Source: Chlorobiaceae bacterium
Lineage (GTDB): Bacteria > Bacteroidota > Chlorobiia > Chlorobiales > Chlorobiaceae
Reading direction: 5' to 3'
DNA: 57,946 nt
NCBI GenBank assembly: GCA_013335405.1
Contig: JAAXVR010000018.1
Location: 1 to 57,946, forward strand
In this document: piece after piece, positions 40,124-48,440 of the stretch
How the letters are laid out: every line of letters starts with the position of its first letter
How positions within the stretch are numbered: position 1 is the stretch's first letter
Notes under the pieces: model-generated
Told to the model about the DNA's origin: nothing
What the model saw: the letters and a program-made list of their open reading frames with translations, nothing else
Databases searched by the model: none
Made by a program: the position numbers and the translations under genes

Positions 40124-40314
40124 ATGGGGATCGATTTCCGCAGTTGAAGGGAGCTTCTCTGCAGTATTCGAAAAAAACCGTTGAATTACAAGGAGTAACG
40201 GTACGATCCGATCGGGGAGCGGAGCCCTGTTTCGCTTTGGAATACGTTTTTTTAAACGCGGGCTTTTTAAGCTTTCTGTTTGCCGCCTTTACTAATTATG
40301 CTTATCTTGACTTA

Positions 40315-40320
40315 TATAAT
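40315..40320 (+). promoter_or_regulatory. Possible -10 box (TATAAT) of pscC
   Basis: TATAAT stands 37 bp before the pscC ATG in the 234-bp gap shared with divergent ppc. No good -35 element is found at 16-18 bp spacing, so this is tentative. Confidence 0.3.
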
Positions 40321-40357
40321 TTCGGGTAAGCCACTAACACCTAATTCATTACCTGTC

Positions 40358-40999
40358 ATGGACAACAAATCAAATGTTAAGCTCATCGCATTGGCAATTT
40401 GCGGGGCTGCTTTAATGGGAGGCGCGTTTTACGGGTTGTCATTCCTAACCGGGTACCAGGTGCCGGCACCGAATATTTCGGCAGACTGGACGCCGGTAAG
40501 TTCCTTCATCGGATGGTTTCTCCTGATATTCTGCGCATCCCTCATCATCAGGACGCTGGGCAGAATGTCTTCCAGGATCAGCGACAAGTGGTTCCTGAGC
40601 TTCCCGCTCGGTGCCCTCGGTATCGTGCTTCTCATGTTCATCGTCCTCTGGCTCAGGCCGTCGGGCATCCTCCTGTCGACCACCGGCCGCACCACGACCA
40701 TGGACGGCAACTATATCCGTTCGGTTGAAGAACTCACCGCTTTCCTGTCGAAACCTGCAGAGAGCAACAATGTTCCGAAAGCACCGGAAGGTTTCGATTT
40801 CGCCGCCGCAAAATCCCTTGCCGACGGACGCTGCAACAAGTGCCATACACTCGGTTCGGTCGAAGATGCGCTCAGGACGAAGTTCAAGAAAACCGGAAAA
40901 GTCGATATCGTGGTGAATCGCATGCAGGGCTATCCCGGCTCGGGCATCACTCCTGATGAGGCGAAAAACATCATGATCTACCTGAACGAGAAGTTCTGA
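40358..40999 (+). CDS. pscC: Photosynthetic reaction centre cytochrome c-551 (PscC, cytochrome cz)
   Basis: The 213-residue protein has three hydrophobic helices (about residues 8-30, 48-66 and 82-100) followed by a soluble C-terminal domain with one heme c site, Cys159-Asn-Lys-Cys162-His163, and a likely axial Met189 in NRMQGYPG. This layout is that of PscC, the cytochrome bound to the P840 homodimeric type I reaction centre of green sulfur bacteria, which carries electrons from menaquinol:cytochrome c reductase to P840. It is the strongest taxonomic marker in the window. The ATG at 40358 fits; an upstream TTG at 40280 lacks support. The gene is monocistronic and ends at a strong hairpin. 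Confidence 0.93.
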   Translation: MDNKSNVKLIALAICGAALMGGAFYGLSFLTGYQVPAPNISADWTPVSSFIGWFLLIFCASLIIRTLGRMSSRISDKWFLSFPLGALGIVLLMFIVLWLRPSGILLSTTGRTTTMDGNYIRSVEELTAFLSKPAESNNVPKAPEGFDFAAAKSLADGRCNKCHTLGSVEDALRTKFKKTGKVDIVVNRMQGYPGSGITPDEAKNIMIYLNEKF

Positions 41000-41027
41000 C
41001 AGGAACATCAGGCAAGCCATACAATTC

Positions 41028-41063
41028 AACGAAAAAACCCCGGACATCCGGGGCTTTTTCGTT
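41028..41063. terminator. Bidirectional terminator between pscC and queF
   Basis: AACGAAAAA and CCCCGG pair with CCGGGG and TTTTTCGTT around a short ACAT-like loop, giving a long stem with A-run and T-run on opposite sides. It serves both convergent genes. Confidence 0.9.
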
Positions 41064-41073
41064 ACGGGATGTT

Positions 41074-41421
41074 TCATGATGCCCTGTAGTCCACGGAGAC
41101 GGTCTCAGTGATGCCGCCCCTCGCCTTCCACTCCGTTATCACCGTCATCGACCTCGGTTCGAGGAGCCCGGCAAGGTCGTCGAGGATCCTGTTGGTGATA
41201 TTTTCGTAAAAGATGCCTGCATTGCGGAATTCGAGGAAATAGTATTTCAGCGATTTCAGCTCGATGCACTTTTTGTCGGGGACATACCTGACGGTGATGG
41301 TGCCGAAGTCCGGCAGGCCCGTTATCGGACAGACAGAGGTGAATTCGGGATTGACGATCTCTATCGTATACTCCCTTCCGGGATAACTGTTTTCGAATAC
41401 TTCGAGGATTTCTTTTTTCAT
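41074..41421 (-). CDS. queF: NADPH-dependent 7-cyano-7-deazaguanine reductase QueF
   Basis: QueF reduces preQ0 to preQ1 in queuosine synthesis; it belongs to the tunnelling-fold family. This 115-residue short form has the nucleophile Cys31 in FTSVCPITGLPDFGTI, Asp38, and the substrate-binding ELKSLKYYFLEFRN. In NAGIFYENITNRIL a Tyr72 occupies the place where Bacillus QueF has its catalytic His; the following Glu73 is kept. Whether that is usual for this lineage I cannot check. No preQ1 riboswitch is apparent upstream, and no other que genes are adjacent. Confidence 0.93.
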   Translation of the reverse strand: MKKEILEVFENSYPGREYTIEIVNPEFTSVCPITGLPDFGTITVRYVPDKKCIELKSLKYYFLEFRNAGIFYENITNRILDDLAGLLEPRSMTVITEWKARGGITETVSVDYRAS

Positions 41422-41620
41422 GGCCGAGCAGTTGGGATTATATTTGATTCTGGTTCAAAGAACGGTTTTGCCGGTGTAAGAGTTCAGGATCTGCTTTGAG
41501 GCAAAAATAGAAATCCGGAACGATTTTCCGTCAGATCTGTTTTTTTTTATCTCCGGGAAGGGGGGATGGATAGCAGTGCTATGCTCTCCTGAACCGAAAA
41601 CAGGAATAAATAGCGTTACA

Positions 41621-42331
41621 ATGATTTCAGCCGGAGAGAATACCATTCCGGAGCTTCTGCAGCTCCGCCGGGAACTGGCCGCCGAATACGACCTTGACGA
41701 GCGCCGGTTTGCGATCGGAGGCCGGAATTTCAGCATACTCAGCGTTCAGGACAGTTACGCACTGCTTGACAGGATCGATCCCGAGGAGTTCGTCAAGGAC
41801 GAGCAGATGCCTTACTGGGCCGAAATATGGCCTTCAGCCATCGCGCTTTCCTCCTGGTTGACCGATCAATTGACGATGGAAGGAAAACGCACGATTGAAA
41901 TCGGCTCGGGTGTCGGTCTCGTATCGGTCGTTGCCGCATCGTGCGGAGCAAGCGTGCTCGCAACCGACTATTCCGGCGAAGCCCTCCGGTTCGTGCGTTA
42001 CAACGCGATGAAAAACGGTGTTTCCCTCGGGTGCGCCCGGCTGGACTGGCGCAATGTACAGTGCAGCGAAAGGTTCGATTTCCTTTTTGCCGCAGATGTC
42101 CTCTATGAGAGGCTTAACCTCCTGCCGATCGCCAACGCGATCGACAAGCTGCTCAAGCCGGGCGGGAAGGCCTTTATTGCCGATCCGCGCCGGAGCATGG
42201 CAGAACAGTTTCTCGGCATCGTTTCTGAAAACGGTTTCAGGGTTACCTCCATAAGCACGAAATCCGAGGGCGGTTCACAACCGGTGCCGGTCAACATCCA
42301 TATGCTCGAAAGGAAAGCGGAGTGCCGGTGA
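41621..42331 (+). CDS. Class I SAM-dependent methyltransferase (METTL21/lysine methyltransferase-like)
   Basis: The 236-residue protein has a short N-terminal region (RRFAIGGRNFSILSVQD, MPYWAEIWPSAIALSSWL) and a Rossmann SAM-binding core: EIGSGVGLVSVVAA (motif I), VLATDYSGEALRFVRYNA (motif II) and FLFAADVLYE. The WAEIWPSA segment is typical of the Methyltransf_16 group, which includes protein lysine methyltransferases and nicotinamide methyltransferase. The target is unknown. It begins the long plus-strand gene cluster and its stop overlaps the next gene by ten bases. Confidence 0.82.
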   Translation: MISAGENTIPELLQLRRELAAEYDLDERRFAIGGRNFSILSVQDSYALLDRIDPEEFVKDEQMPYWAEIWPSAIALSSWLTDQLTMEGKRTIEIGSGVGLVSVVAASCGASVLATDYSGEALRFVRYNAMKNGVSLGCARLDWRNVQCSERFDFLFAADVLYERLNLLPIANAIDKLLKPGGKAFIADPRRSMAEQFLGIVSENGFRVTSISTKSEGGSQPVPVNIHMLERKAECR

Positions 42332-43182
42332 AGAAGAAGAAAAAGGAGCTTTCCCTGAGCTGGAAGCATCATGCCGGCAGGAATATGGTTGTCTGGCAGA
42401 TCATGTTCACCGGTTCGGGAACGCTTGTTGCGCAGAAAAGGGATGCGGAACGACGTCAGGCGTTCTTTTTCTCCCTCGATCCGGGAACCGGAACGTCGCT
42501 GACCGAGGGTTTCCAGCCACAGTATTCCGAAGGAGGCGGCCCTGCGGGAGAAGGGTGGTTCACCGGTCTGGAAAGCACCTCGGAAAAACTCGTCTACTGC
42601 CATGCCTACCAGCAGAACAGTCCCGAACATCTCGGTATCTGGGCGTTCGAGGCCGACAGCGCCACTCTTGCATGGCTCCGGACGGACCTCGTTTTTTCGG
42701 CGAATCTCGATTCCGCCCTCCTTGTGTACAGGCCGTCCGTGTTTGCCGGTTTTCCCGAACGCCATTTCATGCTTCTCGATCCGCTGTCCGGCGTTACGCT
42801 TCGCGAGCTTGGCGAAGAAAACCCTGAAACCATGGAGCTTCGCAGGAACGCGATACCGGAGGAGGAACGGCAGCAGCTTGTTCTTCCCGAGTTTGCCGGC
42901 AACGGGGCATTGCTCCCGGAACTCCCGGGAACAACGCTCCCTGCATACGCCATGACCGAATATATCATGGCCGGCAGGGTGACGGTCATCGCCCTTCATG
43001 AACAGGGAGGTGCCCGGGGCGGCTGGAAATCCTCACTGCGGGTATATACGGACGATCTCGTCTACGAAGACTGCATGCAGCGCAATGCAGAGGCTCCCGT
43101 TCAGAACAATTTTCTGATCAGAGGCCATAAATTGTATTACATTAAGGAGAAAGAGGAACTTGTCTCTGTAGGGCTTTCATGA
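42322..43182 (+). CDS. Hypothetical protein resembling DUF4905
   Basis: The 286-residue product starts at GTG (a second GTG follows two codons later) with a Lys-rich run, then a mostly beta-type sequence with repeated W/F-rich strands ([31 protein letters not shown]-like [30 protein letters not shown]). It lacks a signal peptide, cysteine clusters or a catalytic motif. I associate it with DUF4905, a family restricted to Bacteroidetes/Chlorobi, from memory. It overlaps the methyltransferase by ten bases and its stop overlaps the xerD ATG (ATGA), so all three are probably one operon. Confidence 0.6.
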   Translation: MPVKKKKKELSLSWKHHAGRNMVVWQIMFTGSGTLVAQKRDAERRQAFFFSLDPGTGTSLTEGFQPQYSEGGGPAGEGWFTGLESTSEKLVYCHAYQQNSPEHLGIWAFEADSATLAWLRTDLVFSANLDSALLVYRPSVFAGFPERHFMLLDPLSGVTLRELGEENPETMELRRNAIPEEERQQLVLPEFAGNGALLPELPGTTLPAYAMTEYIMAGRVTVIALHEQGGARGGWKSSLRVYTDDLVYEDCMQRNAEAPVQNNFLIRGHKLYYIKEKEELVSVGLS

Positions 43183-44189
43183 AGCAACCAATGCCACATT
43201 CCGGAGAGCACTCCTTTTCCGAAGCGCCTCTTCCGGTTCTCGATTTTCTCGGTACGCTCAGGAGCAGGCGGAACCTTTCAGGGCATACCATTGCCGCTTA
43301 CCGGACAGATCTCCTCCAGTTCCACGTTTTTCTCGCTTCACATTACGGACTCGATACCCTCGAGGGATTCGACTACGCTTCACTGAGTTCTTCCGAAATA
43401 AGGCTTTTCATGGCCGCCATGCTGAAGACGGGCAGAGGAGCACGTTCGATTGCGCGGAAAATCTCCGCACTGCGCACGTTTTTCCGTTATCTGCAGGAGC
43501 AGGGGGTGCAGGCGGGCCCTGTGCTTTCCGGGATCCTCCTGCCGAGGTATGCGACGAAGATTCCCGGTTTTCTTACGGAAAAGCAGGCTGAAAAACTTTT
43601 CACCGAAGTCATCCCTTCCGGAATTGCCGGTTCCGGACGCAAGGGGGCAAATGCCGAAGAGAGGCTTTTCGAAAGCGAGCGCGACAGAAGTATTCTGGAA
43701 CTTCTTTACGGGAGCGGTCTCCGGGTTTCGGAGCTTACAGGGCTCACGACCGGGGATATCGATCTTGACGCCGGCTTTGTGAAGCTGACCGGTAAAGGCA
43801 GCAAACAGCGCATTGTGCCGATCGGAAAACAGGCCATCCAGGCACTTAAAAAATATTTTGAAGTCCGTCGAAACTTCTTTAGAATAGACAGGAAGGGGGA
43901 TGAGGGAGCATTGTCCTTTGCATTCGTAACCAGGAAGGGGAAAAAGCTTTATCCCATGTTCGTCCAGAGAGTGACCCGCAAGTACCTCGTATCGGTCACG
44001 GAACAGAAAAAGAAAAACCCGCATCTCCTGCGCCACAGTTTTGCCACACATCTCCTGAACAGCGGAGCCGATATCCGGAGCGTCAGCGAAATGCTGGGGC
44101 ACACTAATCTTTCCACGACGGAAATATATACCCATGTTACCTTTGAGCGCCTGAGGGATGTATACCGCAAAGCCCATCCCACGGCATGA
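43179..44189 (+). CDS. xerD: Tyrosine recombinase XerC/XerD
   Basis: The 336-residue protein has an N-terminal SAM-like core-binding domain (about 18-110) and a catalytic domain with the six key positions visible: Arg in [13 protein letters not shown], Lys in LTGKGSKQR, His-x-x-Arg in [10 protein letters not shown], His in LGHTNLST and the nucleophile Tyr in EIYTHV. These enzymes resolve chromosome dimers at dif. XerC and XerD cannot be told apart by eye. It contains about 25 residues more than E. coli XerD between the core-binding and catalytic domains. No dif-like site was recognised nearby, and the housekeeping context argues against an integrase of a mobile element. Confidence 0.88.
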   Translation: MKQPMPHSGEHSFSEAPLPVLDFLGTLRSRRNLSGHTIAAYRTDLLQFHVFLASHYGLDTLEGFDYASLSSSEIRLFMAAMLKTGRGARSIARKISALRTFFRYLQEQGVQAGPVLSGILLPRYATKIPGFLTEKQAEKLFTEVIPSGIAGSGRKGANAEERLFESERDRSILELLYGSGLRVSELTGLTTGDIDLDAGFVKLTGKGSKQRIVPIGKQAIQALKKYFEVRRNFFRIDRKGDEGALSFAFVTRKGKKLYPMFVQRVTRKYLVSVTEQKKKNPHLLRHSFATHLLNSGADIRSVSEMLGHTNLSTTEIYTHVTFERLRDVYRKAHPTA

Positions 44190-44270
44190 ACTCTTTTGAA
44201 GGCTCCCTGGTTCATGATACATGGAGCATTGTTCCTTCTTTACGTTCACCTTATTTTCAATGGAGGCATT

Positions 44271-44591
44271 ATGACAAAAACAACCGTCAGCGATGCGGTC
44301 AATGTCAAGATTACGTTACGCCATTCGAACAACCACAACAACATCGAAGAGTATGCCCGGAACGCGGTCCAGAGCCTTTTGAAATATTTCCCGGGGATAA
44401 TGAACTGCCATGTGATTCTTGACCATCAGAAGAACGATTTCGAAAAAAACAAGATTGCCGAAATTACCGTGCATGTTCCGCAGAAAGATTTCGTTGCGAA
44501 GGAAGCGGGCGTGGCCTACGAACCTGCCATCGACAGCTGTGTCGAAGCACTTGGCAAACAGCTCCAGAAATACAAGGATAAAATGCAGTAA
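44271..44591 (+). CDS. hpf: Short ribosome hibernation promoting factor (HPF/YfiA type)
   Basis: The 106-residue protein has the beta-alpha-beta-beta-beta-alpha pattern of the HPF/RaiA domain: VNVKITLRHSNNHNNIEEYARNAV, then ILDHQKNDFEKNKIAEITVHVP, ending in a Lys-rich helix. Such factors bind the 30S decoding site and park ribosomes in stationary phase. It lacks the C-terminal dimerisation domain of long HPF. A good ribosome-binding site, GGAGG, lies four bases before ATG at 44271. A G+C-rich hairpin separates it from hprK, as the HPF-HprK pairing is often seen in bacteria. Confidence 0.88.
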   Translation: MTKTTVSDAVNVKITLRHSNNHNNIEEYARNAVQSLLKYFPGIMNCHVILDHQKNDFEKNKIAEITVHVPQKDFVAKEAGVAYEPAIDSCVEALGKQLQKYKDKMQ

Positions 44592-44605
44592 CTTCAACTG
44601 TTCAT

Positions 44606-44645
44606 CCACCGCGCCGTTTTGCTGAAAAGGCGCGGTGGTTTCCTT
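44606..44645 (+). terminator. Hairpin between hpf and hprK
   Basis: CCACCGCGCC and GGCGCGGTGG form a perfect 10-bp stem with a 13-nt loop, followed by TTTCCTT. The T-tract is weak, so it may only attenuate read-through or protect the hpf transcript's 3' end rather than stop transcription. Confidence 0.6.
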
Positions 44646-44664
44646 CACTCCGATTGTCGAAGCC

Positions 44665-45660
44665 ATGAACCTCGAACAGAAGGGACTGAAAAAGCGATCG
44701 ATAACGGTCGCATATTTTTTTGATAAAATCTGCAGGAAACACGATATCAAATTGCGACGGCTCAACAACGTGGACGAGCAGAAGCGCAGGATTTTCGAAC
44801 GTGACCTGCACCGCCCGGGGCTTGCCCTTGCCGGTTTCACGAACCTGTTCACGTATAAACGGGTCCAGATCCTCGGCAATACGGAAACCCGGTTCCTGAA
44901 CCATCTCGACGACCTGGACCGGAGGCGCAAATTTGAAAACCTGGTGCGCTTCAAGATGCCGTGTATCATTCTCACCAGCAACAACAAGCTGCCCGACAAG
45001 CTTCTTGAGATGGCGACAGAGGCGGGCATACCGGTATATGCCACCCGGCATTCATCGACGAAAACCATCTATCTCGTTACGGATTTCCTTGACGATCAGT
45101 TTTCCCTGTACCAGCAATACCATGGATCCATGGTCGATGTGTACGGTGTCGGCGTGCTGATTACCGGCAAGAGCGGACTCGGAAAATCAGAAATTGCGCT
45201 TGACCTCATCGAAAGGGGCCACGGGCTCGTGGCGGACGATGCGGTCGTCATCCACCGGAAAGGGGAGTTCATGACGCTCACGGCAAGGAGGAACGAGATC
45301 GTCGATCATTTCATGGAGATCCGGGGACTTGGCGTTGTCGATGTGAAAGCGAATTTCGGCATCCGTGCCATCCGTGATATCAAGGATGTCCAGGTTGTCG
45401 TGGAGCTTCTCGAATGGAACAATGAAATGGCATACGAGCGGCTCGGACTCGATACGAAATTCATAAAAATTCTCGGCGTCGATGTTCCTCTTGTGCAATT
45501 GCCTATATTTCCCGGGAAAAACATCACCGTCATCATCGAGGTTGTAGCTCTCAACTTCCTCCTGAAGCGGTATTCGAACTATGTGGCTGCCGAAGCGCTT
45601 ACCGAAAGGATAAAAAACGTGATAGAAAATGAGCGATCCCCGGGAGAGTTCCATGATTGA
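44665..45660 (+). CDS. hprK: HPr kinase/phosphorylase
   Basis: HprK phosphorylates or dephosphorylates HPr on Ser46 in carbon control. The 331-residue protein has the N-terminal MurF-like domain and the C-terminal kinase domain with P-loop GKSGLGKSEIALDL, the following GHGLVADDAVVI and the signature EIRGLGVVDVKANFG. It starts at ATG 44665; a GTG at 44635 lies inside the preceding hairpin. No HPr or PTS enzyme gene is in the window, so its substrate here is not evident. It overlaps the peptide-binding lipoprotein gene by eight bases. Confidence 0.94.
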   Translation: MNLEQKGLKKRSITVAYFFDKICRKHDIKLRRLNNVDEQKRRIFERDLHRPGLALAGFTNLFTYKRVQILGNTETRFLNHLDDLDRRRKFENLVRFKMPCIILTSNNKLPDKLLEMATEAGIPVYATRHSSTKTIYLVTDFLDDQFSLYQQYHGSMVDVYGVGVLITGKSGLGKSEIALDLIERGHGLVADDAVVIHRKGEFMTLTARRNEIVDHFMEIRGLGVVDVKANFGIRAIRDIKDVQVVVELLEWNNEMAYERLGLDTKFIKILGVDVPLVQLPIFPGKNITVIIEVVALNFLLKRYSNYVAAEALTERIKNVIENERSPGEFHD

Positions 45661-47431
45661 CAGAGTCATCCGTCTGAAGGCCCTCTGCCTCTTGCTCGTC
45701 GTGACCTCGTTTTTTCTCTCTTCATGCGGCGGGGGGAAGGGCAGGGAAGGCGGGAAAAGCCGGTCGGCAATGGATTCAACCCTTGTCATCGCGATGCTGG
45801 GAGATGCGGATTACCTGAATCCGGTGCTTGCCTCCACCGTCACGTCGAGCGAGATCGTCGGGCTTATCTATCCTGCTCTCGTGCAGGCAGAGTTCGATAC
45901 CACGACCGGTATGCTGAACTATCTCTCTCTCGAAAAGAAACTGAGGGAGTCGCCGCCGGGTCAGTTGAAGAAATCGCCGAAAGGCGCTCTTGCCAGGCGG
46001 TGGTTCATGTCCGCGGACAACAGGTCGATAACCTACATTCTCAGGAACGATGCGTTCTGGAACGACGGCAAACCGATAGTCGCTCACGATTTCAAGTTTT
46101 CCTACACGCTCTACGGCAGCCCGATAATCGCGAGCACAAGACAGCAGTTCCTCGCCGAGCTGGTCGGAGCCGACAAGGGCCGCGTCGATTTCGACAAAGC
46201 CATCGAGACACCGGACGACACGACGCTTGTCTTCAGGTTCTTCAAACCGGTGCCTGAGCACCTGGCTCTTTACCATACGTCGCTCACGCCGGTGCCGGAA
46301 CACCTCTGGAAAAACGTGAAACCCGAGGATTTCAGGCACGCTCCTCTCAACCAGCATCCTGTCGGGGCAGGCCCCTACAAGCTCCGTTCATGGCGGCAGC
46401 AGGAGGAGCTTCAGATTGTGTCCAACCGCACGTCCAACCTTCCGAAGCCGGGCAATATCGCGGCTATCTCCTACAGAATCGTGCCTGACTATACGGTTCG
46501 GGTGGCTCAGCTGCAGACGGGAGACGCCGATGTGGTCGAAAATGTGAAACCCGAGGATTTCACCGCTCTCATGAAGGCCAATCCGCAGCTCGAGGTGAAA
46601 ACCGTCGGGTTGAGGGCATACGATTACGTGGGGTGGTCGAACATCGATCAGGAGGCTTACCGTAAAAGCGGGATCATCAGGCCCCATCCATTGTTCGGTT
46701 CGCCGAGGGTGAGGATCGCCCTCACGAAGGCGATTGACCGCCAGTCGATTATCGACGGCTATCTCAAGCAGTACGGGGTCATCTGCAGCACCGATATTTC
46801 TCCGTCCCTGAAGTGGGCATACGACAGCCGGATAGCGCCGGTCGACTACGATCCCGAAGCTGCTTCCGCGCTGCTGAAGCAGGAGGGATGGGTTCCCGGT
46901 CCGGACGGTATCCTGCAGAAGAACGGCAGAAAATTCAGTTTCGTACTCTATACCAATGCCGGCAATGCGAGAAGAAACTATGCGAGCGTGATCATCCAGC
47001 AGAACCTTCGCTCTGTAGGCATCGACTGCAGGCTCGAAGTCCAGGAGTCCAACGTTTTTTTCGAAAACCTCCAGTCGAAAAAGTATGATGCATGGATGGC
47101 CGGATGGGCGATTGGTCTGGAAATAGACCCGCTCGACGTGTGGGGTTCGGACCTGAAGAAAAGTCCCTTCAATTTCACCGGTTACCGGAACCCGAGGATC
47201 GACGAGCTGTGCGAACTCGCGAAACAGAAAATGAACTCTATGGACGCAAGGCCTTACTGGCTCGAGTACCAGCAGATCCTTTACCGTGACCAGCCGGTCA
47301 CGTTCCTCTACTGGATGAGGGAAACGCATGGTTTCAGCAGGCGGATCGAGGGTGAGGTGCTGAATATTTCCGGGGCGTTCTACAACGTCGATGACTGGAA
47401 CCTGCGCCCGTCACCACATACTGTTCGATAG
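45653..47431 (+). CDS. Peptide-binding lipoprotein (SBP_bac_5 family)
   Basis: The 592-residue protein begins with a lipoprotein signal peptide: MIDRVIRLKALCLLLVV then lipobox LSSC with lipidated Cys25. It is followed by family-5 solute-binding sequence: LVIAMLGDADYLNPVLAS, SYTLYGSPI, HPVGAGPYKLRSW, VRIALTKAIDRQSIID and IDELCELAKQ. Family members bring peptides, nickel or other solutes to Dpp/Opp-type importers in the periplasm. ATG at 45653 has GGGAGAG a few bases upstream; an in-frame ATG-like start at 45629 would overlap hprK more deeply. It is followed six bases later by a permease gene. Confidence 0.92.
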   Translation: MIDRVIRLKALCLLLVVTSFFLSSCGGGKGREGGKSRSAMDSTLVIAMLGDADYLNPVLASTVTSSEIVGLIYPALVQAEFDTTTGMLNYLSLEKKLRESPPGQLKKSPKGALARRWFMSADNRSITYILRNDAFWNDGKPIVAHDFKFSYTLYGSPIIASTRQQFLAELVGADKGRVDFDKAIETPDDTTLVFRFFKPVPEHLALYHTSLTPVPEHLWKNVKPEDFRHAPLNQHPVGAGPYKLRSWRQQEELQIVSNRTSNLPKPGNIAAISYRIVPDYTVRVAQLQTGDADVVENVKPEDFTALMKANPQLEVKTVGLRAYDYVGWSNIDQEAYRKSGIIRPHPLFGSPRVRIALTKAIDRQSIIDGYLKQYGVICSTDISPSLKWAYDSRIAPVDYDPEAASALLKQEGWVPGPDGILQKNGRKFSFVLYTNAGNARRNYASVIIQQNLRSVGIDCRLEVQESNVFFENLQSKKYDAWMAGWAIGLEIDPLDVWGSDLKKSPFNFTGYRNPRIDELCELAKQKMNSMDARPYWLEYQQILYRDQPVTFLYWMRETHGFSRRIEGEVLNISGAFYNVDDWNLRPSPHTVR

Positions 47432-47437
47432 CGTGTC

Positions 47438-48403
47438 ATGCTGACTTATATTCTCAAGCGCCTTCTCATTGCTGTCCCCCTGATTTTCGGGGTGCTTACC
47501 CTGACGTTTTTCATTATCAGGCTTGCTCCCGGCGATCCGGCCGCATTTTTTATCCAGCCGGGCATCAGCCCCAACGTCGCCGAGCAGATCAGGGAGCAGT
47601 ACGGCCTGAACGATCCGCTTCCCGTGCAGTATGTAAAGTGGCTTGCAAGTGTCCTGCATGGTGATTTCGGCAGGAGTTTCAGCCGGGCCCAGCAACCGGT
47701 CATCGAAGTGATCGCTTCGGCACTTCCCGTTACCGTGACCATAGCGCTGCTGACCCTTGTCGCCAATTTTGTTTTCGGCATCCTGATCGGCATCATATCC
47801 GCGGTCCGGCAGAACACTTTTCTCGACAGGTTCCTGACGATTTCGGCACTGTTTTTCTATTCGATGCCGGAATTCTGGTTCGCGCTCATGATGATCATCC
47901 TGTTCGCCCTTAAATTTCCGTTTTTTCCCGCTTCGGGCCTCAATGAAATCGGCGCCGAAAGCCTGGACTTTCTCGGCTTCACCCTTGACAGGATCTGGCA
48001 TCTCGTGCTGCCTGTGACCGTACTGAGCATCAACGGCGCTGCGGGAATCGCCCGTTATGTCCGGGGGAGCATGCTCGAAGTCATCAGGCAGGATTATATC
48101 AGGACAGCCAGGGCAAAGGGGCTTCCCGAGAATATCGTGATATTCAGGCATGCCCTTCGCAATGCCATGCTGCCGGTTATCACCCTCATAGGCAGTTCGC
48201 TGCCTTTCATTTTCAGCGGAGCGCTTTTCATCGAAGTGATTTTTGCCTTTCCGGGAATGGGACGCGTGACAGTCGAAGCCATTTTCGCAAGGGATTACCC
48301 CCTGATCATCGCCAATACGTTCATATCCGGCTCACTGATCGTACTGGGAAACCTCGTTGCCGATATCCTCTATGCCGTCGTCGATCCCAGGATCAAGCTG
48401 TGA
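47438..48403 (+). CDS. Oligopeptide ABC transporter permease (OppB/DppB type)
   Basis: The 321-residue membrane protein has six predicted helices, the N-terminal LKRLLIAVPLIFGVLTLTFF typical of DppB/OppB, RLAPGDPAAFF and the coupling-helix EAA loop DYIRTARAKGLPENIVIFRHALRNAMLPV. It should pair with an OppC-like second permease, which is not next to it: ruvB follows. The lipoprotein gene upstream is co-transcribed. The only ATPase of matching type in the window is at 31324. Confidence 0.93.
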   Translation: MLTYILKRLLIAVPLIFGVLTLTFFIIRLAPGDPAAFFIQPGISPNVAEQIREQYGLNDPLPVQYVKWLASVLHGDFGRSFSRAQQPVIEVIASALPVTVTIALLTLVANFVFGILIGIISAVRQNTFLDRFLTISALFFYSMPEFWFALMMIILFALKFPFFPASGLNEIGAESLDFLGFTLDRIWHLVLPVTVLSINGAAGIARYVRGSMLEVIRQDYIRTARAKGLPENIVIFRHALRNAMLPVITLIGSSLPFIFSGALFIEVIFAFPGMGRVTVEAIFARDYPLIIANTFISGSLIVLGNLVADILYAVVDPRIKL

Positions 48404-48440
48404 CCGGTCTGTGCGCCGCTAAACCTGAAATGTATTTTCC

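Noticed and set aside
41422-41620. preQ1 riboswitch upstream of queF
   Set aside because: The 199-bp gap shows no compact pseudoknot-like pattern with the typical A-rich tail next to the queF start.
43179-44189. Tyrosine recombinase as the integrase of a mobile element
   Set aside because: It is embedded in a housekeeping operon by an ATGA overlap, has no adjacent tRNA or att-like repeats, and looks like a chromosomal Xer protein.
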